Part shown: positions 9,825-19,111 of the stretch, piece after piece
Numbering within the stretch: the first letter of the stretch is position 1
Layout: each line of letters begins with the position of its first letter
NCBI GenBank assembly: GCA_023379845.1
Contig: JAMCPG010000021.1
Coordinates: forward strand, 1 to 64,000
DNA from: Thermoplasmatota archaeon
GTDB taxonomy: Archaea; Thermoplasmatota; Thermoplasmata; Thermoplasmatales; Thermoplasmataceae
Reading direction: 5' to 3'
Length of the DNA stretch: 64,000 bases
Made by a program: the position numbers and the translations under genes
Notes under the pieces: generated by a model
Told to the model about the DNA's origin: nothing
Databases searched by the model: none
Seen by the model: only the letters and a program-made list of their open reading frames with translations

Positions 9825-10802
9825 CTAATCAGATTGCCGCTTGAATCTTACTATTCTGTCAGTGCTTTTCATCATCACTCTTCCCGTCAACGAGAGATGA
9901 ATCAGATGCGACAGTGCCTCGCCAAAGGCAAAATTCCTCTCCATCTCATTCATGTCTGACAAATGACGTCCACGGTTCCAGGTGATTCTGGAAGCCACTG
10001 AAAATGCACTTGACCACTCTTTGCATGCAAGCTCAATTTCGTCGAGTCTCGAAGAATGATGCTTTTTGATCTCCTCTATCCTATCAGATATTCCTTCGAA
10101 TGGATGCCCATGGCCAGGAAGGCATGTTTTAAGCTTTTCTCCTTTGACTTTTTCAAGGCTCCTCAAGTACTCACCGAGCATGTCCTGATCGCCCTCATAT
10201 ACACCGATATTGGGCGTAATTCTTTGCAGAATATGATCTCCCGCAAAGATAAGATCCTGATCACGTATCAGGAAAGCAATGGAGCCAGGTGAATGCCCGG
10301 GCACAGTTATATAGCTTATATCATCATTTAAAGAAGCATCGTCCTTGATAAGTGTGTCTACTTCCAAGTCCAGGAATTTTCTCGCTTCAGAGCTGAACGG
10401 AAGTCCTTTGGCCATTGAAGATTCCAGCCCAGATGGAAAGCCGTTTTCGATTGCCCGCTTTACGTACCGCTTCTTGAAGCCCTCAGGATCTTCTGCAATC
10501 GCAACAAGAATCCGATAGTCATTTTCTCCCATTGCAATCCTGCATCCTGATAATTGCTGAATTGCGAGTGATCCTCCGACATGATCGACATGAAGGTGAG
10601 TAAGCATAAGCACATCCACTTCCCTGACATCGAATCCAGAAGCATGCAGGGAGTTGATTGATAGATCATTCATGCCGGAATCCACAAGGCCAACAAATCC
10701 ATCAGTTCTGATTTCATACAAGGAAGCAGTTTTAAGGGCCCTGATAGGTATCTCAACTTCATGTAGCTTCACCACCGCATGCATACACCGATATGTCCGC
10801 AT
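9825..10802 (-). CDS. Metallo-beta-lactamase-fold hydrolase
   Basis: A 325-residue protein of the MBL superfamily. The metal-binding signature is MLTHLHVDHVGG, with further ligands in VPGHSPGS and FAGDHIL and a late PGHGHP. This pattern fits the glyoxalase II/COG0491-like hydrolases; the substrate cannot be told from sequence. A C-terminal helical segment of about 80 residues follows the core, as in many archaeal members. It is upstream of the first tfb on the same strand and divergent from gar1. An internal Met at residue 7 is an alternative start. Confidence 0.85.
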   Translation of the reverse strand: MRTYRCMHAVVKLHEVEIPIRALKTASLYEIRTDGFVGLVDSGMNDLSINSLHASGFDVREVDVLMLTHLHVDHVGGSLAIQQLSGCRIAMGENDYRILVAIAEDPEGFKKRYVKRAIENGFPSGLESSMAKGLPFSSEARKFLDLEVDTLIKDDASLNDDISYITVPGHSPGSIAFLIRDQDLIFAGDHILQRITPNIGVYEGDQDMLGEYLRSLEKVKGEKLKTCLPGHGHPFEGISDRIEEIKKHHSSRLDEIELACKEWSSAFSVASRITWNRGRHLSDMNEMERNFAFGEALSHLIHLSLTGRVMMKSTDRIVRFKRQSD

Positions 10803-10954
10803 GGTTTTACTTCTTTTTCTAAGCTCACTGATGCGATCTTATAGATAAATATCTCTAAAATACCGTCTAACATCCGCCTGAAACACACTATAGTGCACAG
10901 ATCCGAATATTAACGTTTTAATATGAATATTAAAATTTATTATTATGATTTACG

Positions 10955-10972
10955 CAAACTATATATATTTAC
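10955..10972 (+). promoter_or_regulatory. TATA-like element of gar1-tfb
   Basis: The run ACTATATATATTTAC lies about 25-30 nt upstream of the chosen gar1 ATG. This is the spacing of an archaeal promoter for a near-leaderless transcript covering gar1 and the second tfb. Confidence 0.45.
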
Positions 10973-10992
10973 TTTGCGATCCAGTAGAGCAA

Positions 10993-11199
10993 ATGAGGAA
11001 AGTTGAGAGACTATCTGTTATAGGTGACGAAATAGTGACCAGGGCCCAAAGAAGCGACCTTTACGCCAAGGTTGTAGATGATAGGGGCAACGTTGTAGGA
11101 AAAATTACAAGGATCCTCGGCCCAGTGAAGTCGCCGTACGGTATAGTCAAGCTGAGAACTAAAGATGCTCTGAATCTTGAGCTATTTATAAGGGAGTGA
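10993..11199 (+). CDS. gar1: H/ACA RNA-protein complex component Gar1
   Basis: Small beta-barrel protein of the H/ACA RNP that guides pseudouridylation of rRNA. About 68 residues from the ATG at 10993. The core [19 protein letters not shown] and SPYGIVKL is diagnostic of Gar1. The ORF track starts at 10945, but that would read through the promoter TATA run. Gar1 is linked to a tfb gene in many euryarchaea, and here its stop overlaps the GTG preceding the tfb ATG. Confidence 0.88.
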   Translation: MRKVERLSVIGDEIVTRAQRSDLYAKVVDDRGNVVGKITRILGPVKSPYGIVKLRTKDALNLELFIRE

Positions 11200-11204
11200 A
11201 AAAA

Positions 11205-12155
11205 ATGGTAGAGGAAAAAAAGGAAAAGAAAGGCATTGAAAATATTACGAAGTGTCCCGAGTGCGGATCTGTCCAGCTAATCAGGGATTACGAACGCGGC
11301 GAGCTTATATGCAACTCCTGCGGTCTTGTTATAGATGATGCATATATAGATCAGGGGCCGGAATGGAGGGCATTCGATTCCGATCAGAGTCAATCGAGAG
11401 CACGTGCAGGGTCTCCTATGACTTACACTATCCATGACAAGGGTCTCTCCACTGATATTTCCTGGAAGAACAAGGATTCATACGGCAAATCAATTCCAAC
11501 AAGAAACAGGGCTCAATTATATAGATTGAGGAAGTGGCAGAAAAGGATCAAGGTCTCGAATGCTGCCGAGAGGAACCTATCTCAGGCCCTTCAGGAACTG
11601 GAGAGGATGGCTTCCAATTTGAGCATTCCAAACGATGTCAGGGAAAGTGCAGCGGTTATTTATAGAAAGGCAGTAAAGCAGAACATGATCAGGGGCCGCA
11701 GCATAGAGGGGGTTGTGGCAGGATCGATATATGCTGCCTGCAGGCTTACAAATGTCCCAAGAACATTGGACGAGATTGCATCTGTTACTCGCGTAAAGAA
11801 AAAAGAGATTGGAAGAACATACAGGATAATGAGCAGGTACCTCAAGCTGAATATTATACCATCAAAGCCAGACGACTATGTCAACAGGTTCTGCAGCAAA
11901 CTTAAATTGAGTGCAGAAGCAAAGAAAAGGGCTAACGATATACTGAAACTCGCCAGGGATAACGACCTGACATCTGGGAAAGGGCCAACCGGTGTAGCAG
12001 CCGCAGCAATCTACATTGCTTCACTGTTGACCGGTGAACGGAGAACCCAGAGAAGTGTTGCTGAGGTAGCCGGTGTTACTGAGGTAACAATAAGAAACAG
12101 GTATAAGGAACTGACAGAAAAACTTGGATTGGCAGTGGAGCAGGAAGAGCAGTAA
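11205..12155 (+). CDS. tfb: Transcription initiation factor B (TFB), second copy
   Basis: A second full-length TFB of about 316 residues. The zinc ribbon has [20 protein letters not shown] and CNSC, followed by [10 protein letters not shown], two cyclin folds and the C-terminal [16 protein letters not shown] helix. It is close in sequence to the copy at 8763-9692, so both are probably functional paralogues with partly different promoter preference. Start chosen at ATG 11205, with AAGGGAG eight bases upstream; the ORF track uses GTG 11196. It follows gar1 directly in one operon. Confidence 0.94.
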   Translation: MVEEKKEKKGIENITKCPECGSVQLIRDYERGELICNSCGLVIDDAYIDQGPEWRAFDSDQSQSRARAGSPMTYTIHDKGLSTDISWKNKDSYGKSIPTRNRAQLYRLRKWQKRIKVSNAAERNLSQALQELERMASNLSIPNDVRESAAVIYRKAVKQNMIRGRSIEGVVAGSIYAACRLTNVPRTLDEIASVTRVKKKEIGRTYRIMSRYLKLNIIPSKPDDYVNRFCSKLKLSAEAKKRANDILKLARDNDLTSGKGPTGVAAAAIYIASLLTGERRTQRSVAEVAGVTEVTIRNRYKELTEKLGLAVEQEEQ

Positions 12156-12157
12156 TT

Positions 12158-12388
12158 TTACCTCTCCTCAATCTTTTCAAATACTTCGAAGCACCTTATC
12201 AGGTCATCAACAACGTTTGCTATTGTTGATATTTTTTCATCAGCAATAGTAATTTCAATTCCATCCCGTACATTATTGGCCTTTATTCTGTTTTGATTAT
12301 CTGGTTCCATGCTCTTTAGAAACACATCCCTGAGCTTCCCGGTCATCTCTATCCTCAGCTTCGCTAATACATAAGAACCTTCATCCAT
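12158..12388 (-). CDS. pcc1: KEOPS complex subunit Pcc1
   Basis: A 76-residue protein with the Pcc1 pattern: an N-terminal strand-helix, SMEPDNQNRIKANN in the middle, and the C-terminal helix STIANVVDDLIRCFEV. Pcc1 dimerises the KEOPS complex, which makes the tRNA modification t6A. Its stop lies 2 nt from that of the convergent second tfb. Another KEOPS subunit, Cgi121, is found 23 kb further on; Kae1 and Bud32 are not in the window. Confidence 0.82.
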   Translation of the reverse strand: MDEGSYVLAKLRIEMTGKLRDVFLKSMEPDNQNRIKANNVRDGIEITIADEKISTIANVVDDLIRCFEVFEKIEER

Positions 12389-12442
12389 TCTTATATGATT
12401 TCTTGAAAAGATAAAATAGATTCTACATTATCCGGGACAAGA

Positions 12443-12527
12443 GCGGAGGTTGCCGAGCCAGGTTAAAGGCGACAGACTCAAGATCTGTTTTCGTAGGAAT
12501 CCGCCGGTTCGAATCCGGCCCTCCGCA
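12443..12527 (+). tRNA. tRNA-Leu (anticodon CAA)
   Basis: An 85-nt cloverleaf. The acceptor stem GCGGAGG pairs with CCTCCGC, the anticodon stem-loop is ACAGA-CTCAAGA-TCTGT giving CAA, a long class II variable arm follows, and the T-arm is CCGGTTCGAATCCGG. The discriminator base is A and the CCA end is not encoded. No intron is seen. The accessory block begins just downstream, which makes this gene a possible integration site. Confidence 0.95.
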
Positions 12528-12613
12528 TTTTAGACTACAGTAGATTTTAGGGTTTACAAAAAATGTAAAATAAGGCAAATGATCGCACCTCCTTATTATA
12601 CACCATAATATGA

Positions 12614-15232
12614 TTACATCTGAATTTCATTTACGTTGAATCCATCTATCGCCATTGAAAGACCAGAGGAAGAAATCAGGCCGGTCTCGAATTTAGCTGT
12701 AACAGTGACAAGGTCACCAGGCAACATAGTGATATAGTTATCCGAATAATAAACTGGGCTCAATTCCATTAAGTTTTCCCTATCCAGTAATCTAACCCTC
12801 GTGAGTAGCCCCAAGCCTTTTGAGTTGTTCTTCAGATTAATCGACATTGCGGTACAGTCACCGTGTATCTCTGTAATGTAAGAAGCATCTATGTTTATCC
12901 GTTGTAAACTGGTTAATTTAGTGAGGTCTGCAAAATCTTTAACAGGGGTATGGAAGAACTGAGTCTCTGGGTAGTCGAGAACATCGTTATTCATTGCCAA
13001 CCAATACAAATTCCTGGAAATTACAACTCCAAAACGATCTTTCAATAATAGATTTACGAACACAACCTCTTCGATATATTTTTTCCTGTCTATTCTGAAA
13101 GCCTCTGCATTACTATCTTCATTAACATCAATATTCGATACAATCGTATCGATAGTTGCAGACCCTGTAGTAATTATTTTTGCTTCAACCTTTAAATCAT
13201 GGTACCTGGTATTTGTGCGATTAACAACTATAACTGAATTGTCATCATAACAAAACTGGACATGCAGACGTTCAAGTGCCTTCTTAACGGCGAAATAGGA
13301 AGAATTGCCAATGAGATAATATGAATATAGGTGCCAAATGAAATTAGGCCATGAACTATTCAGCATCCAATGTATGACGCCTGTAGAATAATACCGGTTT
13401 CTGACATATGCTTCAAACATAGCCCTTTCGGTTTCGTACATTGCTACTTGACTTTTCCACAAGAAATCATCTAATCCCACAGGTTCCCCGAATCTGTTTG
13501 CAATAGCGTACCTAAATCTTGAGATATCATGAAATTCGTTCAAACCACAATGGAGGTCCCAAACGTTATTCGGTGGCCAAAGCTTATCTTCGGGAATAAA
13601 TCTTCGAATTTCTTCGGAGAGAGGAAGTGATACGCCCGGGCAGGTCTCGGTTATGAATCCTTTGGCACCCCCTAAGTCTGTTGCTTCGTACCAGTAATGT
13701 GGCGGGACATAGTCATAAGGACCTGGCATCTTAACACCTGTAGGGCCAGAAATGCTACTGGCAGCTGAGGTTGCAGAAGACACGATTGGTTTGTTCCAGC
13801 CAACTTTTTTCTCTATGTCAAGATACTTGCTTTCAATTTCAGCAGGCGGGTGAAAGTCGCTTCCATTCATCCATATTGCAACTGAAGGATGCATTCGAAG
13901 TCTCAGGAGCTGGTCCTCCAGAGATCTGACAGCTACATTAACATTGTCGCCGTCCCATTTATCCCATTTTTCCCAGACATCTCCACAGTTCCATCCCGCA
14001 ATTACTAGTATCCCGTGCCGATCTGTCAATTCAAATAAATAGTCACTATCAAGCTTGCCTTCAAGCCTGATAGTGTTTAAGCCAATGTCTTTTGCAAGTA
14101 AGATCTGATCCTCTAATTTCTTATCGTCTCTCCTTAAAAACAACTCGGGTGTCCATTCTGCCCCTAATACCAGTACCGGTTTTCTATTTACTTTCAAGAG
14201 TAGATTTCCTTCACTGTTTAATTCCGATTTTATTTCATTAATACCAAAATTTATAACCTCCACATCCGAAATCCCCTCGCTATCTATTGCTGAAATACTC
14301 ATTTTATAGAGATATGGTTCTCCGAATTGTGATGGCCACCACAGTCTAGGTTCTCTAAGAATAAGCTCGGAAAATTCACTCTTATCCAGAGCTATCTCTT
14401 TTCGCTCTTTTGCATCCAAAGTAACCGTCTTTTCAATGCGAATCTGAAAACCAGCACCCTCAATTCTAGCAAGGAGGTTGAATTTCACTGGACTTAAACC
14501 AGCATTAGAGGCAAAAACTCTGACCTCCAATGTCGCTTCGTCCATGCTCTCACTAAGTGTTGGAAATGCAACTGCACTATCCAGGCGTATATTACCAGTG
14601 ACTAATATATAAACATCCTGCCATATTCCCATGTTTTTATCTGGCGGGTAGGGATTCCAGTCTGCCCAGGATATACTTAGATCCAAGGGTGAAGGTGGAA
14701 AAATCTCTAATTCTACCACATTTTCCTCAGAAAATGTTATTTTGTCAGTTATGTCAAACGAGAATCGCCTGAATGTCCCTTTGAATTCATGTTTTTCCTT
14801 AACCAGTTTACCGTTTATCCATAGATTTGCCGAATAATTGATGCCGTTAAAACAGAGCCATACCTTCTTCGATTGATCAGTTCTATCCAATTTGAATTCC
14901 TTTCTAAAGTACCAGGAATTACGATATGGACTTGACTCTGGCATTTCTTCATTGCAAAATAGACCCCTGGTCTTATAGACCATACCGGCGAGCTTAAGGA
15001 GGTTGTCACCGAAGAATGGGTCTTTGGCTTTTCCGGAACTTACAAGCGAACCTAAAGAGGTTTGAGGCATGTCACAGTGATTCCAATCCCGAGTATCATA
15101 ACCAGGCAAAGAATGGTTTTCTGGCTTATCCTGGAGCTCGGAAGAATTTATAACTTGCCAGTTATCATTCATTAAGAATTTTCTGCGGTATTCAATACCT
15201 TCTTTTTCAACAAAAATAAAAGATTCACTCAT
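12614..15232 (-). CDS. Glycoside hydrolase family 2, exo-beta-D-glucosaminidase-like
   Basis: An 872-residue GH2 enzyme. The jelly-roll sugar-binding domain (RNSWYFRKEF, WLCFNGINYSANLWING) comes first, followed by immunoglobulin-like domains, a TIM barrel and a C-terminal beta domain. The likely acid/base is Asp459 in MNGSDFHPP and the nucleophile Glu529 in ITETCPG. The NGSD form and a spacing of about 70 residues resemble exo-glucosaminidases of the CsxA type more than beta-galactosidase or beta-mannosidase. No signal peptide is seen, so it is probably cytosolic and acts on imported chito- or other oligosaccharides. It reads as more AT-rich than the housekeeping genes around it, suggesting lateral acquisition. 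Confidence 0.85.
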   Translation of the reverse strand: MSESFIFVEKEGIEYRRKFLMNDNWQVINSSELQDKPENHSLPGYDTRDWNHCDMPQTSLGSLVSSGKAKDPFFGDNLLKLAGMVYKTRGLFCNEEMPESSPYRNSWYFRKEFKLDRTDQSKKVWLCFNGINYSANLWINGKLVKEKHEFKGTFRRFSFDITDKITFSEENVVELEIFPPSPLDLSISWADWNPYPPDKNMGIWQDVYILVTGNIRLDSAVAFPTLSESMDEATLEVRVFASNAGLSPVKFNLLARIEGAGFQIRIEKTVTLDAKERKEIALDKSEFSELILREPRLWWPSQFGEPYLYKMSISAIDSEGISDVEVINFGINEIKSELNSEGNLLLKVNRKPVLVLGAEWTPELFLRRDDKKLEDQILLAKDIGLNTIRLEGKLDSDYLFELTDRHGILVIAGWNCGDVWEKWDKWDGDNVNVAVRSLEDQLLRLRMHPSVAIWMNGSDFHPPAEIESKYLDIEKKVGWNKPIVSSATSAASSISGPTGVKMPGPYDYVPPHYWYEATDLGGAKGFITETCPGVSLPLSEEIRRFIPEDKLWPPNNVWDLHCGLNEFHDISRFRYAIANRFGEPVGLDDFLWKSQVAMYETERAMFEAYVRNRYYSTGVIHWMLNSSWPNFIWHLYSYYLIGNSSYFAVKKALERLHVQFCYDDNSVIVVNRTNTRYHDLKVEAKIITTGSATIDTIVSNIDVNEDSNAEAFRIDRKKYIEEVVFVNLLLKDRFGVVISRNLYWLAMNNDVLDYPETQFFHTPVKDFADLTKLTSLQRINIDASYITEIHGDCTAMSINLKNNSKGLGLLTRVRLLDRENLMELSPVYYSDNYITMLPGDLVTVTAKFETGLISSSGLSMAIDGFNVNEIQM

Positions 15233-15343
15233 TTTTGCAAAATTCCGGTTAAGTATAATAATTTTTTATACATGCAAATGTAAAAGTGTGGTTAAGGGAA
15301 TCTGATGGGAGAAGACCAGATTATTCATAGTGCTGGTGAGCAG

Positions 15344-16600
15344 CTATTGGTTAGTGGACATATTTGTCCACTGTTCTGGCTCTATTTTGCCATATTTGAC
15401 CTTTTCTGCACCTAAAAAGTCAGCAAAGTCTTCCACTCTATCGGCAAGTCTTTCTCCAATAACAGCCTCATTTTCGAAACCAGGTTCTGCAAACACCCTG
15501 AGGATATTGAGTGTTTTCTGTTCTTTTTCAAACTTCGCATCTACCCTGCCAACGAGGTTGCTGCCCCACAATATGGGAAGGACATAGGTGCCATACTTTC
15601 TCTTTTCATTTGGGACAAACTGTTCGAGAATATAATTAAAATTGAACATTTTCTGAGTCCTATCTCTGAGTGTAATTATATTGTCGAAAGGTGAAATCAG
15701 GCTCAGCCAAGGCTCCCATTTATCTGCGATGATGGAGTCAAGTGCCCTAATGTCTTCAGATAAAATGTAATATTCCCTTGCTTTTTGTTCACCTTCAATC
15801 TTGACTTTCACTGTCTTTCCATCTTCAAGTAATTTCCGGAGGGTCCCCTTTATATCAGCATATCTTCCCCTGACAAAATAGCGGTAAATGTCATACTCTG
15901 CAGAGACCCCAAGGGCTCTCATTGCCCTAATTGCGGTGGACATTTCTAATTCAACTGCAGGTATAATCTTCCTTTCAACAGATCGAGGAAGAAAATTATC
16001 CGTCAGGCCCCAGAGATTCTGTTTTCCAGAATGACCCACTACCATGACTTCCCCTGTCATTTGGAGGTGAAAAAGCAATTCGTTGACTTCATTAGCCGAA
16101 CTCCAACCGTCTTGCTTTTTCTTCTTCTTGCCATAACCTTTTAATTGTCCTGTTTCTGCTGGGCCCTCATTCAGGCTCTTCATCACCTTTTGTTTCAACT
16201 CATGATGAGATTTCAGGAATTTACTTGCAGATTCAGCATGGGAAGCCCATCCCTTTATCATGGAATCCGGATATCTGGCCATCAAACTGTAGAATATAGG
16301 GTAGTCCTCAGCAAGCACTAACCATGCAATTGGTGTCCAATGAAACAATACTTCTTTATCATTCCACATCATCTTATCTAGTTCAGACCAGTCAAATTTA
16401 CCAATCCTGCTCCAAATGGAGATTAGATGCGAAGGGGCCACAACTGTGACTGGATCCCATTGAATGTACCCGACATTCCTGATTATTGACTTCAGCTTAT
16501 CATTAAAAGTACCTTCAGGTGTATTGCCTGCAAGGAACTGTTTGCGAATTGTCAGTCTTTTTGCTGCTTCCAAAGAGGTAGTAATGGTTTCAATTTCCAT
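15344..16600 (-). CDS. Winged-helix DNA glycosylase, AlkZ/YcaQ (HTH_42) family
   Basis: A 418-residue protein of the HTH_42 family, which contains the DNA glycosylases AlkZ and YcaQ that unhook interstrand crosslinks and remove bulky alkylated bases. The catalytic motif of the family (Q-x-Q or Q-x-D) is visible as Gln47-Trp-Asp49 in GYIQWDPVTVV. Tandem winged-helix segments follow, and the C-terminus has the beta-rich GSNLVGRVDAKFE typical of the family. A lysine-rich loop (KKKKKQD) interrupts the middle. It lies in the accessory block next to an MFS exporter, a pairing also seen where AlkZ acts as a self-resistance factor. Confidence 0.82.
   Translation of the reverse strand: MEIETITTSLEAAKRLTIRKQFLAGNTPEGTFNDKLKSIIRNVGYIQWDPVTVVAPSHLISIWSRIGKFDWSELDKMMWNDKEVLFHWTPIAWLVLAEDYPIFYSLMARYPDSMIKGWASHAESASKFLKSHHELKQKVMKSLNEGPAETGQLKGYGKKKKKQDGWSSANEVNELLFHLQMTGEVMVVGHSGKQNLWGLTDNFLPRSVERKIIPAVELEMSTAIRAMRALGVSAEYDIYRYFVRGRYADIKGTLRKLLEDGKTVKVKIEGEQKAREYYILSEDIRALDSIIADKWEPWLSLISPFDNIITLRDRTQKMFNFNYILEQFVPNEKRKYGTYVLPILWGSNLVGRVDAKFEKEQKTLNILRVFAEPGFENEAVIGERLADRVEDFADFLGAEKVKYGKIEPEQWTNMSTNQ
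15353..15372. terminator. Perfect 8-bp hairpin over the end of the AlkZ-like gene
   Basis: AGTGGACA-TATT-TGTCCACT is a perfect inverted repeat with a 4-nt loop, lying in the last codons of the AlkZ-like gene. It may act as a transcript end or 3' stabiliser; no clear U-run follows on the minus strand. Confidence 0.35.
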
Positions 16601-16674
16601 CTTGTTTCACATTTAATTCCTATCTGACATTATATTAAGACGGCATATAATAATTCTTATTTTGCAATAACCAT

Positions 16675-16815
16675 TTACTCTTGGAGGGCCCTCACATACC
16701 TGGGCCACTTCGACTTTTTCATGTGTTCTCGCAAAACATGATGCTTTAACAATTGGCCTCCTGATCTTCCATAATAGTCATCATTAGAGTTGTCTAGATC
16801 ATTCTCATCGGACAG
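16675..16815 (-). pseudogene. Small orphan reading frame or gene remnant between MFS and AlkZ-like genes
   Basis: A 46-codon open frame without an early ATG; candidate starts are CTG 16815, TTG further in, or ATG 16722. The translation looks protein-like, with an acidic start (SDENDLDNSNDDYYG) and a basic end (HMKKSKWPRYVRALQE). It sits in the 222-nt gap below the MFS stop and is too short for the ORF track. It could be a very small gene with a non-ATG start or the 3' remnant of a larger lost gene. I do not recognise a family. Confidence 0.3.
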
Positions 16816-16822
16816 TTTTATA

Positions 16823-18046
16823 TTATATCATAAAATTGTAGAATTCTCTAAATACAACAGGGGTGAAGGAAATAACACAAACAATTGCACCTATCAGGTA
16901 AAAACTGCCCTGAAGGGTAAGAGTCTGAATCAGAATGCCGCCGATAGTGCCAGATAAGAATGTAAGACTGATGCCGAATGTCTTGATGACTCCGCTCACC
17001 CTGCCCATCATTTCGTGGTCTACAATTTTGAGGATGGCAGTATTTGTCACAACATTGATCACACCGATTAAAATGCCTATTACAAATGTTACTGCAAAAT
17101 CTGGAAACACGGATTTAATAATACCTACCAGGAACAGCAGGAACCCTACAGGTAGTATTGTTCCTATTGAATATAAACCAAGTTTGCCTTTAGCAGCCGA
17201 TCCTAGAACTGAACCAATGATAACGCCAGCCGTCAGGCTCAGCGCAAGCGTTGTGAAATATATAGCGCTCAGCTTGAACTGATCCTGAATCAGGAATGCC
17301 ATTAATATTCCTAACGTTCCGAGAGCCAGATTAATAGCAAGGACAATTATTACAAGTCCTCGCAACCTCTTATCTTTGAATACATACTCAAGACCCTTCC
17401 TGATGGAAGAATTCATGTTGCTTTCAGATGAGACTATTGTTGTTCTCTCATCCTTCATCAGGAAAATCGGTATAATTGCCACTGAAAATATGATTGCGAA
17501 ACTACATACGGCGAAATTAAGCCCGAGGATCAGAAATACCCCAGACATAGCATATCCCACTCCTTCGGCGACTGCTCCCAGGCTCTGTGATAGAGAGACT
17601 CCGGACTGGTACTGTTGCGCACCTAGAAACTGCTTCGACCAGCTTGCGGACGTCGAATTCATAATGTCTGTAGATAAACCTATTACAAACGCGACGAAGT
17701 ATATAGAGAGGGTTTCAATCAGTAAACCCTTGACGAGAAGAGCTATGAATAGCCCGAAAATAGAAAGCACCCTTGCCAGCGAAACCAAGATTGCAAGACC
17801 TTTCTTGGTTGCCAGCCGATCCACATAAGCTCCAAGCACAAAGCTGAAAAAAAGCGGCAAGACTGCCATCCCATCTGCCAGACCCGCAAGTATGGACGAT
17901 CTTGTTAAAAGCAGAGCAATCCAGATAACTGCGAGCTGAAAACCCGCAACGCCTGTCCTAGAAATAGCACTGGTTGCTACAAGAAGCTTAAAGTTTCTGC
18001 TTAAAGGTAGCTTGGATATACTTATTTCTCTATCCACTTCATTCAT
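16823..18046 (-). CDS. Major facilitator superfamily exporter
   Basis: A 407-residue membrane protein with about 11-12 hydrophobic helices. The N-terminal pattern LPLFFSVLGAYVDRLATKKG (written here with a gap) resembles the A motif between helices 2 and 3. It fits the MFS_3/EntS-like drug and siderophore exporters. The substrate is unknown. It is divergent from the HTH regulator at 18282, which is the usual layout of an efflux pump and its regulator, and shares a strand with the AlkZ-like gene. It likely belongs to a detoxification module. Confidence 0.85.
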   Translation of the reverse strand: MNEVDREISISKLPLSRNFKLLVATSAISRTGVAGFQLAVIWIALLLTRSSILAGLADGMAVLPLFFSFVLGAYVDRLATKKGLAILVSLARVLSIFGLFIALLVKGLLIETLSIYFVAFVIGLSTDIMNSTSASWSKQFLGAQQYQSGVSLSQSLGAVAEGVGYAMSGVFLILGLNFAVCSFAIIFSVAIIPIFLMKDERTTIVSSESNMNSSIRKGLEYVFKDKRLRGLVIIVLAINLALGTLGILMAFLIQDQFKLSAIYFTTLALSLTAGVIIGSVLGSAAKGKLGLYSIGTILPVGFLLFLVGIIKSVFPDFAVTFVIGILIGVINVVTNTAILKIVDHEMMGRVSGVIKTFGISLTFLSGTIGGILIQTLTLQGSFYLIGAIVCVISFTPVVFREFYNFMI

Positions 18047-18224
18047 TCAAGTCACTACCATTAATTTCTGAAAAAAATCTGCAGTGCAACATATCATTTT
18101 TTCTAAGGCCGACAAATATGATCTGATTTCTCCAGAATCCAAAAAAATGAGCCTTATATGGGCGCGTTCTAAGGTCTTAAGGAAAATTCCCCCACTCCTG
18201 GCTAACATATCAATTAAACTTCGT

Positions 18225-18245
18225 CGTATAAATTTCATAAATACG
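18225..18245. promoter_or_regulatory. Inverted repeat in the MFS/regulator divergent spacer
   Basis: CGTAT and ATACG half-sites are separated by 11 nt in the spacer between the divergent MFS and HTH genes, upstream of the TATA-like TTCATATATTAA that precedes the regulator ATG. This is a weak candidate operator, judged by position and symmetry only. Confidence 0.25.
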
Positions 18246-18281
18246 TAAAACTAAAATTCATATATTAACTTATCTGTCTAT

Positions 18282-18890
18282 ATGTCGCCCAATAGATATG
18301 AAATGCTTACAGAGGTATTCAGAAACCCGACAAAATTCAGGATAATTCTCCTTCTTAGCGAACATGGTAGAATGACCGTAACTGATATGGCAAAGTTGGT
18401 GAAAGTGAGCAGGTCAAACCTTTATCATTTCATAGCCCAGATGGTTAAAGATGGCATTGTAAAACCTCCCGAAGTGATACCAAGAAAGAACTATGTTGAA
18501 AAATTTTATCGGTTGAACGATGAAATGTTCAAAGCAGAAGATATGAAGGAATGGGAAAAACTCCTGCGTATCGCAAACGCTAAGGAAATAAAGGAAACTG
18601 TAAGTTCCATATTAATGGGTTATTCTATGATCTTGAACTTTATAGCAGATCGGATATCAGCCTCCGAAGACGATGACGTTGAACACCTAAGAAAATGGCT
18701 GATAGAAGAAACGCCATACACCCTATCTTATGCGGTAATGTCTAAGAAAACATCCAGCAGAATCAATCCGATCCTGAAAGAACTATGGAATGCGCTGTCT
18801 GAAGAAACTGAAAGAGATGATAATAGTGATACCAATGCGTGGAGCAGGCTGCTATTGGTTTTTCTTCCTATGCTTGGAACACCCATCTGA
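18282..18890 (+). CDS. ArsR-like winged-helix transcriptional regulator
   Basis: A 202-residue protein with an N-terminal winged helix: RNPTKFRIILLLSEHGRMTV, then TDMAKLVKVSRSNLYHFIAQM as the recognition region and a wing rich in basic residues. The C-terminal half is a helical, probably dimerising or effector-binding domain without a recognisable motif. A TATA-like element about 20 nt upstream suggests a leaderless message. The divergent MFS gene is the obvious target. The ligand is unknown. Confidence 0.78.
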   Translation: MSPNRYEMLTEVFRNPTKFRIILLLSEHGRMTVTDMAKLVKVSRSNLYHFIAQMVKDGIVKPPEVIPRKNYVEKFYRLNDEMFKAEDMKEWEKLLRIANAKEIKETVSSILMGYSMILNFIADRISASEDDDVEHLRKWLIEETPYTLSYAVMSKKTSSRINPILKELWNALSEETERDDNSDTNAWSRLLLVFLPMLGTPI

Positions 18891-19056
18891 CTTCTTATGA
18901 AATTATCTCTGCAGATTCAAATTGTTCATTTTCACCTTGGCGTACCTAGTACGGGTGAGTCTAGAGTGATCTCGAAAGTAACATGGTGAGGAGAGAATAT
19001 TTTTTGAAAGCTTAATGCTCTCCCATAAACTTGGTCCTGTAAACCAAAACCGTCTT

Positions 19057-19072
19057 TGAAAATAGATTTTCA
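19057..19072. repeat. Inverted repeat, 7-bp arms
   Basis: TGAAAAT-AG-ATTTTCA, exact arms with a 2-nt centre, in the convergent spacer. It could be a protein-binding dyad; the loop is too small for a stable RNA hairpin. Confidence 0.5.
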
Positions 19073-19111
19073 GTAATTAATCGGAAAAACAATTATCCAG
19101 GACCCATGATA

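Noticed and set aside
12528-12613. Copy of the tRNA-Leu 3' end as an attachment repeat for the accessory block
   Set aside because: No repeat of the T-arm/acceptor sequence was found at the far side of the block near 18.9-19.2 kb.
18047-18238. 63-codon minus-strand ORF ending exactly at the MFS start (TGA-ATG)
   Set aside because: It spans the divergent regulatory spacer, including a TATA-like CATATAAGG for the MFS gene, and its translation has no coherent character.
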